Origin: Levilinea saccharolytica
GTDB lineage: Bacteria > Chloroflexota > Anaerolineae > Anaerolineales > Anaerolineaceae
Assembly (NCBI RefSeq): GCF_001306035.1
Contig: NZ_LGCM01000029.1
Span: forward strand, 56,042 to 120,041
Length of the DNA: 64,000 nucleotides
Reading direction: 5' to 3'
The position numbers and the translations under genes are program-made. Shown one piece after another: positions 55,913 to 64,000 of this stretch. The first letter of the stretch is position 1. Every line of letters starts with the position of its first letter. The notes below the pieces were generated by a model. That model was given only the letters and a program-made list of their open reading frames with translations, did not search any database and was not told where the DNA came from.

Positions 55913-56478
55913 TAGCCCGCATAAATCCCCAATACCAAATCCGCATACATGTAGCCCACATCCATCGGTCCGTAAGCGCGCAGCGCGTCGCGCAAATTGC
56001 CGTGTTTCCGCACCAGCCCCGCCAGCATCTGCGTGCCGTACTGCACGTTGAAGCGCGGGTCAAACAGCTCATCCATCGTCGGACGCGCCGCGAAGCACGG
56101 CCCGTGAATGCATTGGAAGCTGGCCGCCAGGCCGTCTTTGGGCATCACCTGCATCAGCCCCACCGCCCCGCTGGATGAATAGGAGGATGGGTCGCCGCTG
56201 CTTTCCTGCGTGATCACCGCCGCGATCAGCGCCGGATCCAGGTCCTGCTCCTGCGCTGCGCTTTCGATCAGGTCGCACCACTGGCGAATCTCTTCGGGAA
56301 CAGCCGCGTTCAGCCCGCACCCCCGCGCGGCCTTTTCTGCTTTGGACGCAGAGGCAGGTGCGTTCACCTCAGCCTGCGCCGACACCGGCTCCGAAACAAT
56401 CGCCAGGCTGGAAAAACCCACCAGCAGCAAACATCCGAGTACAATTCCAGGGAAGATACATCCGCGCGCTGAGTTCAT
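55891..56478 (-). CDS. Secreted lytic transglycosylase (SLT domain)
   Basis: 195 residues. Signal peptide (FPGIVLGCLLLVGFSSLAIV, cleavage near SAQA), then an SLT/GEWL-type domain. The catalytic Glu is Glu92 in ITQESSGDP; SSGAVGLMQVMP and YGTQMLAGLVRKHG are family motifs. It cleaves peptidoglycan between MurNAc and GlcNAc. Two additional Cys pairs (RGCGL, QWCDL; CIHGPC) may form disulphides. Confidence 0.85.
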   Translation of the reverse strand: MNSARGCIFPGIVLGCLLLVGFSSLAIVSEPVSAQAEVNAPASASKAEKAARGCGLNAAVPEEIRQWCDLIESAAQEQDLDPALIAAVITQESSGDPSSYSSSGAVGLMQVMPKDGLAASFQCIHGPCFAARPTMDELFDPRFNVQYGTQMLAGLVRKHGNLRDALRAYGPMDVGYMYADLVLGIYAGYQSGSEG

Positions 56479-56560
56479 ATCGTGTTCCTCATCTCAAATC
56501 GGTTCCAATCGGCTGAGACTCACATTATAGTATATTTGTTCTATTTATTCAAGGAGGATC

Positions 56561-56986
56561 ATGCGCCACTTTTTCGCCCTTATATCTGTGCTGTGCCTCG
56601 GCGCCGCGCTGGCGGCCTGCGCCTCCCCCGCTCCCATCGCCCCCGGCTCCGCAGAATGGGAGGTCACCCTGGTGGATCATTCCATCCGCCCGGCCCAGCT
56701 GCGCGTGCCCGCCAACCATTTGCTGTCTCTCACCGTGAAAAACGAAGACCCGCAGGCGCACACCCTGTACGTCCTCACCCGCAGCTACACCTCCCCCTGG
56801 GACGAAACCGACCGCGCAGCGGTGATGGCTTCGCTGGAAGTCCCCGCTGGGGCCTCGCTGCTGTGGCAGTTCACCTCCCCCCAGGCCGCCGGTGAATATG
56901 ACGTGATTGCCGCCCCGCCCCTGGCCGAAGAGGGTATGGTCGCCGTGCTGCTGGTGGTGCAGCCCAGCGAGCCGCTTAGTCCCTGA
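56561..56986 (+). CDS. Cupredoxin-like lipoprotein
   Basis: 141 residues. Signal peptide with lipobox LAAC (Cys about 20). The mature part has the order of a cupredoxin_1 domain (WEVTLVDHSIRPAQLRVPAN, VKNEDPQAHTLYVL, VPAGASLLWQFTSPQAAGEY). Only one His of the usual copper site is evident (AHTLYV), and the Cys is missing, so copper binding is doubtful. GGAGG precedes the ATG, and TATAGT lies 35 bases upstream. Confidence 0.7.
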   Translation: MRHFFALISVLCLGAALAACASPAPIAPGSAEWEVTLVDHSIRPAQLRVPANHLLSLTVKNEDPQAHTLYVLTRSYTSPWDETDRAAVMASLEVPAGASLLWQFTSPQAAGEYDVIAAPPLAEEGMVAVLLVVQPSEPLSP

Positions 56987-56992
56987 ACAAAA

Positions 56993-57018
56993 AACCCCTC
57001 CGCGGCTGCGGAGGGGTT
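56993..57018. terminator. Bidirectional terminator
   Basis: An 11-bp stem (56993-57003 with 57008-57018, loop GGCT). On the minus strand TTTTTTGTTC follows, serving the M23 peptidase gene, and the plus-strand lipoprotein gene ends 6 bases before it. Confidence 0.85.
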
Positions 57019-57036
57019 GGTTAACCAGGCTGAAGT

Positions 57037-58254
57037 TTACTGCAAGAAATTCCAGGGGTTCACTTTGCCGTATTCATCGCTCAGCATTTCAAAATGCAGG
57101 TGGGGGCCGGAGGAATTACCCGTGCTGCCCATCCCCGCGATGGCATCCCCTTGATACACGTAGGAGCCGCAGGCCACATTGAGCGTGCTCAAATGGGCAT
57201 ACAGGGTCTGCCAGCCGTTGCCGTGGTCAATCACCACCACGTTGCCGTAGCCCCAATCGTTCCAGCCCGCGTACACTACCACACCGCTGTCTGCGGCGAA
57301 GATGGCGTTGCCCATCTTACCGGCCACGTCAATCCCGCGGTGGTTGGTCTCGGGTGAATAATCAAAGCCGGACAGGTAGCGTTCCACCGAAGGCCACACG
57401 AAAGTGCCCGTGCCCACCGGCCCATCCGTGATCGTGCCGCAGGCCCCTGGGCCAAAGATCTTGGCCACACCGGGATTCTGGCGGGTGATACGCGGCGCGC
57501 TCCAGGTTACAAATTCGCGGCGGCCGTTGGGCACCACCAAAAACGTCCCTGGTTCAATGTTCGGGCTGGCCCAATCGCCCAGCGTATCCGGGTTCAGGTG
57601 GTTGCCCGGCCATTGGATGATGTCTTCTGGGGTTACGCCGTAAAAGCGCGCCACGGCGTTCAGCCCATCACCGGCGTTCCAGCGGTAATACACGCCGTCC
57701 ACCGGCAAAATCACCAGTTCCTGCCCGGGCTGCAGCCGGTGGGGGTCGTCCACCAGGGTGTAGTAATTGCCCCAGAGGATCGTCTCCGGCTTCAAGTTAA
57801 ACTTTTCCGCGATGCCGAAAATGGTATCGCCTTTTTGTACGATATAGGTGGTCAATTCGCCGCGCGGCTGCACCGGCAGAGAGGTGTGCAATTCGCGCAG
57901 GCGGGTGATGCCGCTGTCAAAAGCCCCGCTGCGCATGGGCTGCAGGGGCGGCTGTTTCAGCAAAGCGGTGGGCGCGGCCTGGGGCGCGGCGATGGCCACT
58001 TCGCTGGCGGTGTTGAACTCACCGCGCAGGTAAAACGTGCTCATCACCCAAATCACCAGCAGCACCAGCACAATCGAAGAAAGCGCCGTACCAAAGCGCA
58101 AAGCGGTTTCGCCCAGGCCCACACGCAGCAGGCTCTCCCAAATTTGGGCCCAATTCATTTTTGATCGCTGGGGGGATTCAGCCGTCTCCGGCCCGGTAGG
58201 CGCATCGCCGTCGGTATCCTGCCGCGGCGACGATGGCGTATCCATGTCGTTCAT
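57037..58254 (-). CDS. LysM-M23 peptidoglycan endopeptidase
   Basis: 405 residues. A cytoplasmic N-terminus (1-50), one membrane helix (about 58-80), a LysM domain (TTYIVQKGDTIFGIAEKFNL) and a second LysM-like repeat (DGLNAVARFYGVTPEDIIQW), then the M23 (LytM) zinc peptidase with His305 and Asp309 (NHRGID) and His385-Leu-His387 (HLHFE). All metal and catalytic residues are present. It cleaves cell-wall cross-links outside the membrane. The ATG at 58254 has GAGGAA upstream; earlier codons are antisense to the EamA gene. Confidence 0.9.
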   Translation of the reverse strand: MNDMDTPSSPRQDTDGDAPTGPETAESPQRSKMNWAQIWESLLRVGLGETALRFGTALSSIVLVLLVIWVMSTFYLRGEFNTASEVAIAAPQAAPTALLKQPPLQPMRSGAFDSGITRLRELHTSLPVQPRGELTTYIVQKGDTIFGIAEKFNLKPETILWGNYYTLVDDPHRLQPGQELVILPVDGVYYRWNAGDGLNAVARFYGVTPEDIIQWPGNHLNPDTLGDWASPNIEPGTFLVVPNGRREFVTWSAPRITRQNPGVAKIFGPGACGTITDGPVGTGTFVWPSVERYLSGFDYSPETNHRGIDVAGKMGNAIFAADSGVVVYAGWNDWGYGNVVVIDHGNGWQTLYAHLSTLNVACGSYVYQGDAIAGMGSTGNSSGPHLHFEMLSDEYGKVNPWNFLQ

Positions 58255-58301
58255 TGGTTCATTTCCTCTGAAAACCTTTATAACATATCCGCCAACGCCG
58301 G

Positions 58302-59255
58302 TCAAGAACCCCCATCGCCTTTGCCTGCCTCGCTGATCCGCAGAATCACCACCCCGGCGATCACCATCAGGCTGCCCACAATCTGCGTCAGGGTGAAAGA
58401 TTCGCCCAAAAAGGCATAGGCCTGCACGGCCGTCAGCGAAGGTTCCAGCGTCGCAATCAGGTTCGCCACGCTGGCGGGCAAATAGGCCAGGCTCAACGTG
58501 TAAAACCCATACCCGCCGATGGTCGGCCCGGCGGCCAGCGCAAACAAGATCCCCCACCCCGCGGCGTCCATCGCCGGAAAAAACGTCCCGCCCACCTGCA
58601 AAGGCGACTGCGCCAGCAGCACATTGCCTACCCACAGCACCACCGCCGCCCCGCCGAAGGCGTAGGTCAGGGCCGTCCACGAAGGGATGCCGCGCCGCGC
58701 AGCCTCACGGCCCATCAAACTGTAGCCTGCGAAGCACAGACCCGCCCCCAACCCGCAGATCACCCCCAGGGCGTTGCCGCGCCACATGGCCGGGTCATGC
58801 GCCCCCGCCACCAGGATGCAGCCCACCAGGCTCAAACTCACCGCCAGCAGCTTGGCGGGGCCTAACTTCTCGCCGAACAGGCGCCAGCCCAAAAATGCCG
58901 TGAAGGCGCTGGAATTGTAGGCCAGCACCGTCGCCACCGCTGCCCCATTCAGCGCCACCGAAACCGTCCACAGGCCGTTAAACACCGCCATCAACGCCCC
59001 ATAGATGCCCATAAACACCCAGTCCGTGCGCCGCACCCGCAGCCACTCCGGCCGAAAAACCCGCCAGGCTGCCGCCAACGCGACAAAGGCCATCAGGTCG
59101 CGCCAAAAGGCCAGGGTCAGCGGTGCAATCTCGTAATTCTCGGTCAGGTAGCGGATCAAAATCGCAGTCGTGGACCAAATCACCGTTCCCAGCAGGGCGA
59201 TGAGATATCCTTGGGTTTGGCGTGTCAGGCTGCGGGTGGGTGCGTTGAGGCTCAT
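58302..59255 (-). CDS. EamA/DMT-family transporter
   Basis: 317 residues, ten hydrophobic segments formed by two EamA repeats (first LLGTVIWSTTAILIRYL, second VICGLGAGLCFAGYSLMG; GLWTVSVALNGAAVATVLAY and FYTLSLAYLPASVANLIATL end each half). Such proteins export metabolites or amino acids; the substrate is unknown. GGAG lies 8 bases before the ATG at 59255. It is divergent from the cinA-like gene. Confidence 0.85.
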   Translation of the reverse strand: MSLNAPTRSLTRQTQGYLIALLGTVIWSTTAILIRYLTENYEIAPLTLAFWRDLMAFVALAAAWRVFRPEWLRVRRTDWVFMGIYGALMAVFNGLWTVSVALNGAAVATVLAYNSSAFTAFLGWRLFGEKLGPAKLLAVSLSLVGCILVAGAHDPAMWRGNALGVICGLGAGLCFAGYSLMGREAARRGIPSWTALTYAFGGAAVVLWVGNVLLAQSPLQVGGTFFPAMDAAGWGILFALAAGPTIGGYGFYTLSLAYLPASVANLIATLEPSLTAVQAYAFLGESFTLTQIVGSLMVIAGVVILRISEAGKGDGGS

Positions 59256-59358
59256 ACGGCGGCTCCAGGTCGAATTGAGGTTGGCTCGGCGAATTTGGCG
59301 ATATTCAGGCATTATAATAGGAAGGTGGCATTTACACCCTTAAAGGAGCGCCTTACCA

Positions 59359-59871
59359 TTGAAACCTGAATTCGAAGATCAGATCGGCGACCTCATGCGG
59401 CAAAAACAGCTCATGTTAGCCCTGGCCGAATCCTGCACCGGCGGCCTCATCGGCCACCGCGTCACCAATATCCCCGGATCCTCTGAATATTTTGTCGGCG
59501 GCATAGTGGCCTATGCCTACGACGCCAAAGAAGAATTCCTGAGGGTGCGCCACGAGACCCTGCTGGAACACGGCGCCGTCAGCAAAGCCACCGTGCTGGA
59601 GATGGCCCAGGGCGTGCGTCAGGCGCTGGCGTCTCGCTACCCGCTGGAGCACACCGTTTCCCTGGCTGTCAGCGGCATCGCCGGCCCCGGCGGCGGCATG
59701 CCCGGCAAACCCGTTGGCCTGGTGTGGATCGCCCTCAGCGCCCCCGACGGCACCTGGGCCTTCCGCAACCAATTCAAGGGCAGCCGCATTGAAATCAAAG
59801 ATCAAACCGCCGATCGGGCTTTATCCATTCTTTGGCAGTACCTCAATGGGGCCGCGCTTCAGACGGACTGA
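59359..59871 (+). CDS. pncC: CinA C-terminal domain protein (nicotinamide-nucleotide amidohydrolase)
   Basis: 170 residues, only the C-terminal CinA domain. ALAESCTGGLIGHRVTNIPG, GGIVAYAYDAKEEFL and SGIAGPGGGMPGKPVGLVWI are the family motifs. PncC deamidates nicotinamide mononucleotide. The N-terminal MoaB-like half found in CinA of many bacteria is missing, as in E. coli YgaD. The start is a TTG at 59359 with AAAGGAG upstream; TATAAT lies at 59313-59318. Confidence 0.9.
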   Translation: MKPEFEDQIGDLMRQKQLMLALAESCTGGLIGHRVTNIPGSSEYFVGGIVAYAYDAKEEFLRVRHETLLEHGAVSKATVLEMAQGVRQALASRYPLEHTVSLAVSGIAGPGGGMPGKPVGLVWIALSAPDGTWAFRNQFKGSRIEIKDQTADRALSILWQYLNGAALQTD

Positions 59872-59906
59872 CCTTTCTGCGATTTGAATCGTTCTTTTGA
59901 GGAAAT

Positions 59907-61157
59907 ATGAACGCAAAAAAGCGGATTCTCATCTTAACCGCAGATGCCGGTTTCGGCCACCGCAGCGCGGCCAACGCCGTGGCAACAGCCCTGGAAGAAG
60001 CCTATCCCGACCAGTGCCAGGTGGAGATCAGCAACCCCCTGGACGACCGCCGCACGCCGTTTTTCCTGCGCGATTCTCAATCGGACTACGACACCATCAT
60101 CCGCAACGCGCCGGAGCTGTACCGTTTTGGCTACGACGCCAGCGACAGCACCGTCCCCAATGCCATTCTGGAAAGCGCCCTGGCGGTTTTGCTCTACGAA
60201 GTCATCCGCGACGAACTCAGCCGCTTCCGTCCAGATGCCATCATCACCACCTACCCCCTTTACCAGGCCCCGCTGGACGCCGTCTTTACCATCCGCAATT
60301 TCCAGATCCCCCTGCTGACGGTCGTCACCGACCTGGCCACCGTGCACCGCGTCTGGTTCCACAACGCGGCCGGCCTGTGCCTGGCGCCCACGCCGGAAGT
60401 GTGCGATCTGGCCCTCAAATACGAGCTACCCGCCGAGAAGGTCATCCTCACCGGCCTGCCTGTTTCCACCGAAATTCTGCGCGAACGCCGCGACCGCACC
60501 ACCCTGCGCCAATCCCTCGGCTGGGATCCGCACTTGCCCACGCTCCTGGCCGTCGGCAGCCGCCGGGTGGATAACCTGCTGGAAACCCTGGATGTCATCA
60601 ACCATTTTGGCAGCCCCTTGCAGGTGGCCGTCGTTGCCGGGCGGGATGCCGAGCTGTACGCCCAGCTGCGGGCCGTGGATTGGCATGTGCCCGCCCACAT
60701 CTACGAATACGCCGCCAACGTGCCCACCATGATGCGCGCCGCCGATCTGCTCATCTGCAAGGCCGGCGGGCTGATCGTCACCGAGGCTCTGGCCTCTGGT
60801 TTGCCGATGATTTTGATAGATGCCCTGCCCGGGCAGGAAACCGGCAACGCCGAGTACGTCACCGCCAACGGAGCGGGCGTGCTGGCCCTCACCCCCTTGG
60901 AGGTCCTGCGCACCCTTTCCCACTGGCTGATGCACGATCAGCGCGAACTGCGCCAGGCTGCCCAAAACGCCCGTGCGGTGGGCAAGCCAGAAGCGGCCTA
61001 TACCATCGCCCGGCTCGCCTGGGACGCCGCCCAAAAAGGCCCTTCACCCTCCGCGGAAAGCCGCGCCACAGGCCGCCTGACCCTCATTGATCTGCTTACC
61101 CGCTTCCATGTGGACTGGCAGGAAAATCTGCTGGCCCCCGGAAAAAAGAAACCTTAG
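59907..61157 (+). CDS. MGDG-synthase-like glycosyltransferase (GT28)
   Basis: 416 residues. ADAGFGHRSAANAVATALEE at the N-terminus and the C-terminal donor site TMMRAADLLICKAGGLIVTEA with LPGQETGNAEYV match processive diacylglycerol glucosyltransferase/MGDG synthase proteins. It probably adds a sugar from a UDP donor to diacylglycerol at the membrane; glycolipids are known from Chloroflexota. It starts 35 bases after the cinA-like gene and is followed by the DinB-like gene. Confidence 0.85.
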   Translation: MNAKKRILILTADAGFGHRSAANAVATALEEAYPDQCQVEISNPLDDRRTPFFLRDSQSDYDTIIRNAPELYRFGYDASDSTVPNAILESALAVLLYEVIRDELSRFRPDAIITTYPLYQAPLDAVFTIRNFQIPLLTVVTDLATVHRVWFHNAAGLCLAPTPEVCDLALKYELPAEKVILTGLPVSTEILRERRDRTTLRQSLGWDPHLPTLLAVGSRRVDNLLETLDVINHFGSPLQVAVVAGRDAELYAQLRAVDWHVPAHIYEYAANVPTMMRAADLLICKAGGLIVTEALASGLPMILIDALPGQETGNAEYVTANGAGVLALTPLEVLRTLSHWLMHDQRELRQAAQNARAVGKPEAAYTIARLAWDAAQKGPSPSAESRATGRLTLIDLLTRFHVDWQENLLAPGKKKP

Positions 61158-61187
61158 TCCCCATCCGCACCTTTCTTGGAGAGACGT

Positions 61188-61880
61188 ATGCTCATTCGCA
61201 TTGGCATCGAAAACGGTTTTCAGGGCCGCAGTCAGGCCTGGGCGTTGGATTACCCTGGCGCGTTTGCCTACGGCCTGGACAGCGGCGAAGCCGTGATGAA
61301 CCTGCCGCAGGCCCTCATTCACTATCAGCATTGGGTCAATCGTCACGCCGGTTTTGAGCGCGTGCAGTTGGGCGATTTCGATCTGCGCCTGGCCGACACC
61401 TGGGAAGTCTACACCCTGAACAAAGACTTCGACCCCGACCCGCAGGGCGTGCCCATCAACGCCTGGTTTCACGACGATTGGCGCCCCTTGAACACCGATG
61501 AAGTATCTTTCGGCCTGGATCTGCTGGGATATTCCCGCCAGGACCTGCTCGCCATCGTCCAGGGTCTGCCCGCCGAAAAGTTAGATCAGACCTATTCCGA
61601 AGAGCGCTGGTCCATCCGCGGCATCCTGGCCCACGTCGCCACGGCGGAATGGTGGTATCTAGACCGTTTTGGCCAGGGCGGCCCGCGCGCTGATTTGCCC
61701 AAAGATCCTTACGAACGGCTGGAGTTCACCCGCGCACGCCTGTGCACCCTGCTCAGCGGCCTGGTAGGGGTGGAGCAGGTGCTGGGCAAAGAGGGCGAAT
61801 TCTGGTCTCCGCGTAAGCTGCTGCGCCGTGTGCTCTGGCACGAGATGGATCACATCCAGCACATCACCAAGCTGCTTTAA
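61188..61880 (+). CDS. DinB-like protein with an N-terminal extension
   Basis: 230 residues. The C-terminal half (about 105-230) is a DinB_2/YfiT four-helix domain with the metal His in ILAHVATAEWWYLDRF and the pair HEMDHIQH. The N-terminal 100 residues (GFQGRSQAWALDYPGAFAYG, ALIHYQHWVNRHAG) form a separate small domain found at the start of HicB-like or uncharacterised proteins; no exact family is recognised. DinB-type enzymes are thiol transferases or hydrolases. GGAGAG precedes the ATG at 61188; a TTG at 61176 is the alternative. Confidence 0.7.
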   Translation: MLIRIGIENGFQGRSQAWALDYPGAFAYGLDSGEAVMNLPQALIHYQHWVNRHAGFERVQLGDFDLRLADTWEVYTLNKDFDPDPQGVPINAWFHDDWRPLNTDEVSFGLDLLGYSRQDLLAIVQGLPAEKLDQTYSEERWSIRGILAHVATAEWWYLDRFGQGGPRADLPKDPYERLEFTRARLCTLLSGLVGVEQVLGKEGEFWSPRKLLRRVLWHEMDHIQHITKLL

Positions 61881-61902
61881 GCATTTTCCCTCCCACAACA
61901 AA

Positions 61903-61932
61903 AACAGCCAGGGCCGTTTTGCCCTGGCTGTT
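61903..61932. terminator. Bidirectional terminator between the DinB-like gene and metG
   Basis: A 12-bp perfect stem (61903-61914 with 61921-61932, 6-base loop). On the minus strand TTTTGTTG follows; on the plus strand GTGTCTTATC. Confidence 0.85.
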
Positions 61933-61955
61933 GTGTCTTATCATTTTAAAATGGG

Positions 61956-63746
61956 TTACGCGCTTTGCCCCAGGCGGGCGCGCTCCTCATCCACCACGGT
62001 GGGTTCCAATTTCTTAAACAGCGGGGCAGGCTGGCGCAGGGGATGCCCGGCCTGAAGTTGGCTGGGCTGCCAGCGTCCCGTACCTTTTTCAGGGTAATAG
62101 CGCAGGGCGGTGTGCGCCCCCAGGTTGTCGGTGTAAGTTTCCAGGCCCTGTTCCCCAAACAGCGGCTGGTCGTACCCCAGGAAGGTGTGCAGCTTCTCGC
62201 TGGTGAACGGCAGGAAGGGGGACAGCAGGATCTTCAGCGAGTCAATTGCCCGCAGAGCCGTGTACACCGCCCGTGCGGCCGCGGCTTTGTCGGTCTTCAC
62301 CGCCGTCCACGGCGCAGTCTGATCCAGATAGCGGTTCACCTCGCTGGCGATGCGCATGGCCTCGGCCAGCGCCCCGCGCAGCCGCACCGCTTCCATCTCT
62401 TTGCCCACGCTCTCAAACCCGGCCTCCACCAGCGCCAGCAGTTCCAGGTCGCGCTCGGTCAATTCGCCGGGGTCGGGCACACGCCCTTCCCAATGCTTGT
62501 TGGCAAAGCCCAGCACGCGGTTAGCCAGGTTGCCCCAGGTAGCCACCAATTCATCGTTGTTGCGCCGCAGAAAATCGCCCCAGTCCCAGTCGCTGTCGCG
62601 CGCTTCGGGCATGTTCACAGTCAGGTAGTAGCGCAGCGGATCGGGGTCGTAGCGCGTCAGGAAGTCCAGCCCCCACACCGCCCAGTTGCGGCTTCCGGAG
62701 ATCTTTTGCCCTTCCAGATTCATGAATTCGTTAGCGGGCACATCATGGGGCAGCACCATCTTTTCGGGGGGCTGGCTGCCGATGAGCTCATCAAAGCGCG
62801 TCCCCACTCCAATCAGTTCCGCCGGCCAGATGATGGCGTGGAAGGGGATGTTGTCTTTACCGATGAAATAGTAAGCCCGCGCAGCCGGGTTGTGCCACCA
62901 CTGCCGCCAGGCCTCCGGGTCGCCCGTCACCTTGCCCCATTCGATCGAAGCTGAAAGGTAGCCGATAACCGCCTCAAACCACACATACAGGCATTTTCCG
63001 CCCCAGTCTTCCAGCGGCACGGGGATGCCCCAATCCAGGTCGCGGGTGATGGGCCGGCCGCGCAGGGAATCGGCCTGAATCTGCCCCAGGGACTGACGCA
63101 GCACGTTGGGCCGCCAATAGCTCTGGCGCTTTTCCAAAAAATCCACCACTTCTGGCTGAAGTTTAGACAGGTCCAGATAGTAATGCTCCGTCTCGCGCAG
63201 TTCGGGAACCGAACCGTCAATCTTCGAGCGCGGGTCAATCAGTTTGTCCGGTTCCAGCAGGTTGCCGCATTTATCGCACTGATCCGAGCGGGCGTTGTTG
63301 TAGCCGCAAATGTAGCAGGTGCCTTCCACGTAGCGGTCCGGCAGGAAGCGTCCCTGGCTGGGAGCATACCACTGCATCTCGCGGGCCGAATACAGGAAGC
63401 CATTGTCTTTGAGCGCCAGGAACATCTTTTGGCTCACGTCAAAATGGTTTTCGGTGTGGGTGGAGGTGAACAGATCGTAGGTCAGGCCCAGCTTCTGATA
63501 CAGCTCCAAAAAGCCGGCATGAAAGCGCTCATACACGGCCAGCGCGGTGGAATTTTCGGCGTCCGCCCGCACCGTGATGGGCGTTCCATGCGAATCCGAA
63601 CCGGAGACCATCAGCACCTGGCGGCCCATCAAGCGGTTGTAGCGCGCGAAAATATCGGCGGGCAAATAAGCACCGGTCAAATTGCCCACATGGATATCAG
63701 CGTTGGCATACGGCCAGGCGACGGCCACAAGAACGGGTTCAGTCAT
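61956..63746 (-). CDS. metG: Methionine-tRNA ligase
   Basis: 596 residues. Class I synthetase with HIGH-like DIHVGN (about 17-22) and a KMSKS equivalent reading KISGSRN (within LEGQKISGSRNWAVWG), zinc knuckle Cys-x2-Cys twice (CYICG...CDKCG) and the anticodon-binding alpha-helical domain beginning near VNRYLDQTAPWTAVK. There is no C-terminal tRNA-binding (Trbp111-like) domain. KISxSR variants occur in other MetRS. GAGGTGG precedes the ATG. The gene is single, followed by the terminator at 61903-61932. Confidence 0.93.
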   Translation of the reverse strand: MTEPVLVAVAWPYANADIHVGNLTGAYLPADIFARYNRLMGRQVLMVSGSDSHGTPITVRADAENSTALAVYERFHAGFLELYQKLGLTYDLFTSTHTENHFDVSQKMFLALKDNGFLYSAREMQWYAPSQGRFLPDRYVEGTCYICGYNNARSDQCDKCGNLLEPDKLIDPRSKIDGSVPELRETEHYYLDLSKLQPEVVDFLEKRQSYWRPNVLRQSLGQIQADSLRGRPITRDLDWGIPVPLEDWGGKCLYVWFEAVIGYLSASIEWGKVTGDPEAWRQWWHNPAARAYYFIGKDNIPFHAIIWPAELIGVGTRFDELIGSQPPEKMVLPHDVPANEFMNLEGQKISGSRNWAVWGLDFLTRYDPDPLRYYLTVNMPEARDSDWDWGDFLRRNNDELVATWGNLANRVLGFANKHWEGRVPDPGELTERDLELLALVEAGFESVGKEMEAVRLRGALAEAMRIASEVNRYLDQTAPWTAVKTDKAAAARAVYTALRAIDSLKILLSPFLPFTSEKLHTFLGYDQPLFGEQGLETYTDNLGAHTALRYYPEKGTGRWQPSQLQAGHPLRQPAPLFKKLEPTVVDEERARLGQSA

Positions 63747-63909
63747 GGTTCCACCTCATTGTTTCGGAATTGGTTGCTCAGATTTTATCACAAATCCCCT
63801 GCGCCTAACGAAGCCCCTCACGGCGCGTGTGGTTCGGTTTTTGTAAGCCCTCATCTATCAGTTTTGTAATCCCGTGTCTGTCCCAAGAGTGGTAGGTTTT
63901 GAAAAAAGA

Positions 63910-63964
63910 GCAAGCTCCGAGTAAACTGGTAGGTGCTTAAGGCCACCAAGTTACCGGAGCTTGC
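63910..63964 (+). repeat. Long imperfect inverted repeat before the edge ORF
   Basis: GCAAGCTCCG (63910-63919) and CGGAGCTTGC (63955-63964) are exact complements, and inner parts (GTAA...TTAC, GGTG...CACC) continue the stem with small bulges. It ends one base before the ATG at 63966. A stem of this kind directly before a start codon is seen in insertion sequences, where it blocks expression from outside promoters. Confidence 0.65.
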
Positions 63965-63965
63965 C

Positions 63966-64000
63966 ATGTCTATTGTCACCTTACAGATACCAGAAGTCAA
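63966..64000 (+). CDS. Start of a probable transposase gene, cut by the window edge
   Basis: ATG at 63966 opens MSIVTLQIPEV, 11 codons before the window ends. The start and the inverted repeat that precedes it resemble the left part of an insertion sequence; my memory of similar N-termini in Chloroflexota transposases is not firm enough to name a family. The stretch 63765-63909 before it shows no other gene. Confidence 0.35.
   Translation, partial: MSIVTLQIPEV

Noticed and set aside
63165..63240. Frameshift in metG
   Set aside because: The frame is continuous over the family length with zinc and HIGH motifs in place; the KISGSRN variant is a natural form of KMSKS.

Overview
The window looks like chromosomal DNA from an Anaerolineae-type member of the Chloroflexota. 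The base composition is GC-rich. Lipoproteins carry Thr/Pro-rich linkers, one of them with an NBR1-type Ig-like domain, and a giant membrane protein combines an Agl23-type glycosyltransferase with NHL repeats. MazG is a YabN-type fusion, and the ribosomal S14 and S4 proteins are zinc-binding forms. No rRNA, tRNA, CRISPR array or prophage was found. Assignments rest on reading motifs and gene order, not on database searches.

Layout. 0-5.3 kb: a beta-solenoid-like protein cut by the left edge (minus), then tryptophanase, a small secreted protein and an SPL-type radical SAM protein (plus), then the MazG fusion (minus). 5.4-31.1 kb: one long minus-strand block of transcription and translation genes, in transcription order rpoB | rpsL-rpsG-fusA-tuf-rpsJ | rplC-D-W-B-rpsS-rplV-rpsC-rplP-rpmC-rpsQ-rplN-X-E-rpsN-H-rplF-R-rpsE-rpmD-rplO-secY-adk-map-rpmJ-rpsM-K-D-rpoA-rplQ-truA-rplM-rpsI. 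Three near-consensus promoters (31.1, 27.0 and 22.2 kb) divide it, and a strong terminator after rpsI ends it. rpoC and infA are missing from their usual places.

31.1-36.3 kb, also minus: a HIT protein; a leader-like region with a promoter, a 33-codon ORF and two look-alike terminators; a protein resembling a serine-recombinase catalytic domain that has lost its arginines; a structured segment ending in a terminator; three GNAT acetyltransferase genes (four domains); a HAD phosphatase and a metallophosphoesterase. I consider this the most unusual part of the window. 36.4-46.9 kb: membrane glycosyltransferase and rsmG (plus), then recF, def, a CNB/bPH-domain membrane protein, a lipoprotein and clpC (minus), then a GNAT protein and a YvlD-like membrane protein (plus).

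46.9-64 kb: mostly single genes or pairs for the cell surface and housekeeping. They are an Agl23/NHL protein, an NBR1-Ig lipoprotein, a HAD-HD fusion, a penicillin-interacting-type serine hydrolase, gmd with a low-molecular-weight phosphatase, a lytic transglycosylase, a cupredoxin-like lipoprotein, a LysM-M23 peptidase, an EamA transporter, a stand-alone CinA C-terminal domain, an MGDG-synthase-like glycosyltransferase, a DinB-like protein and metG. At the right edge is the first codons of a probable mobile-element gene preceded by a long inverted repeat. Convergent genes are separated by perfect stem terminators.
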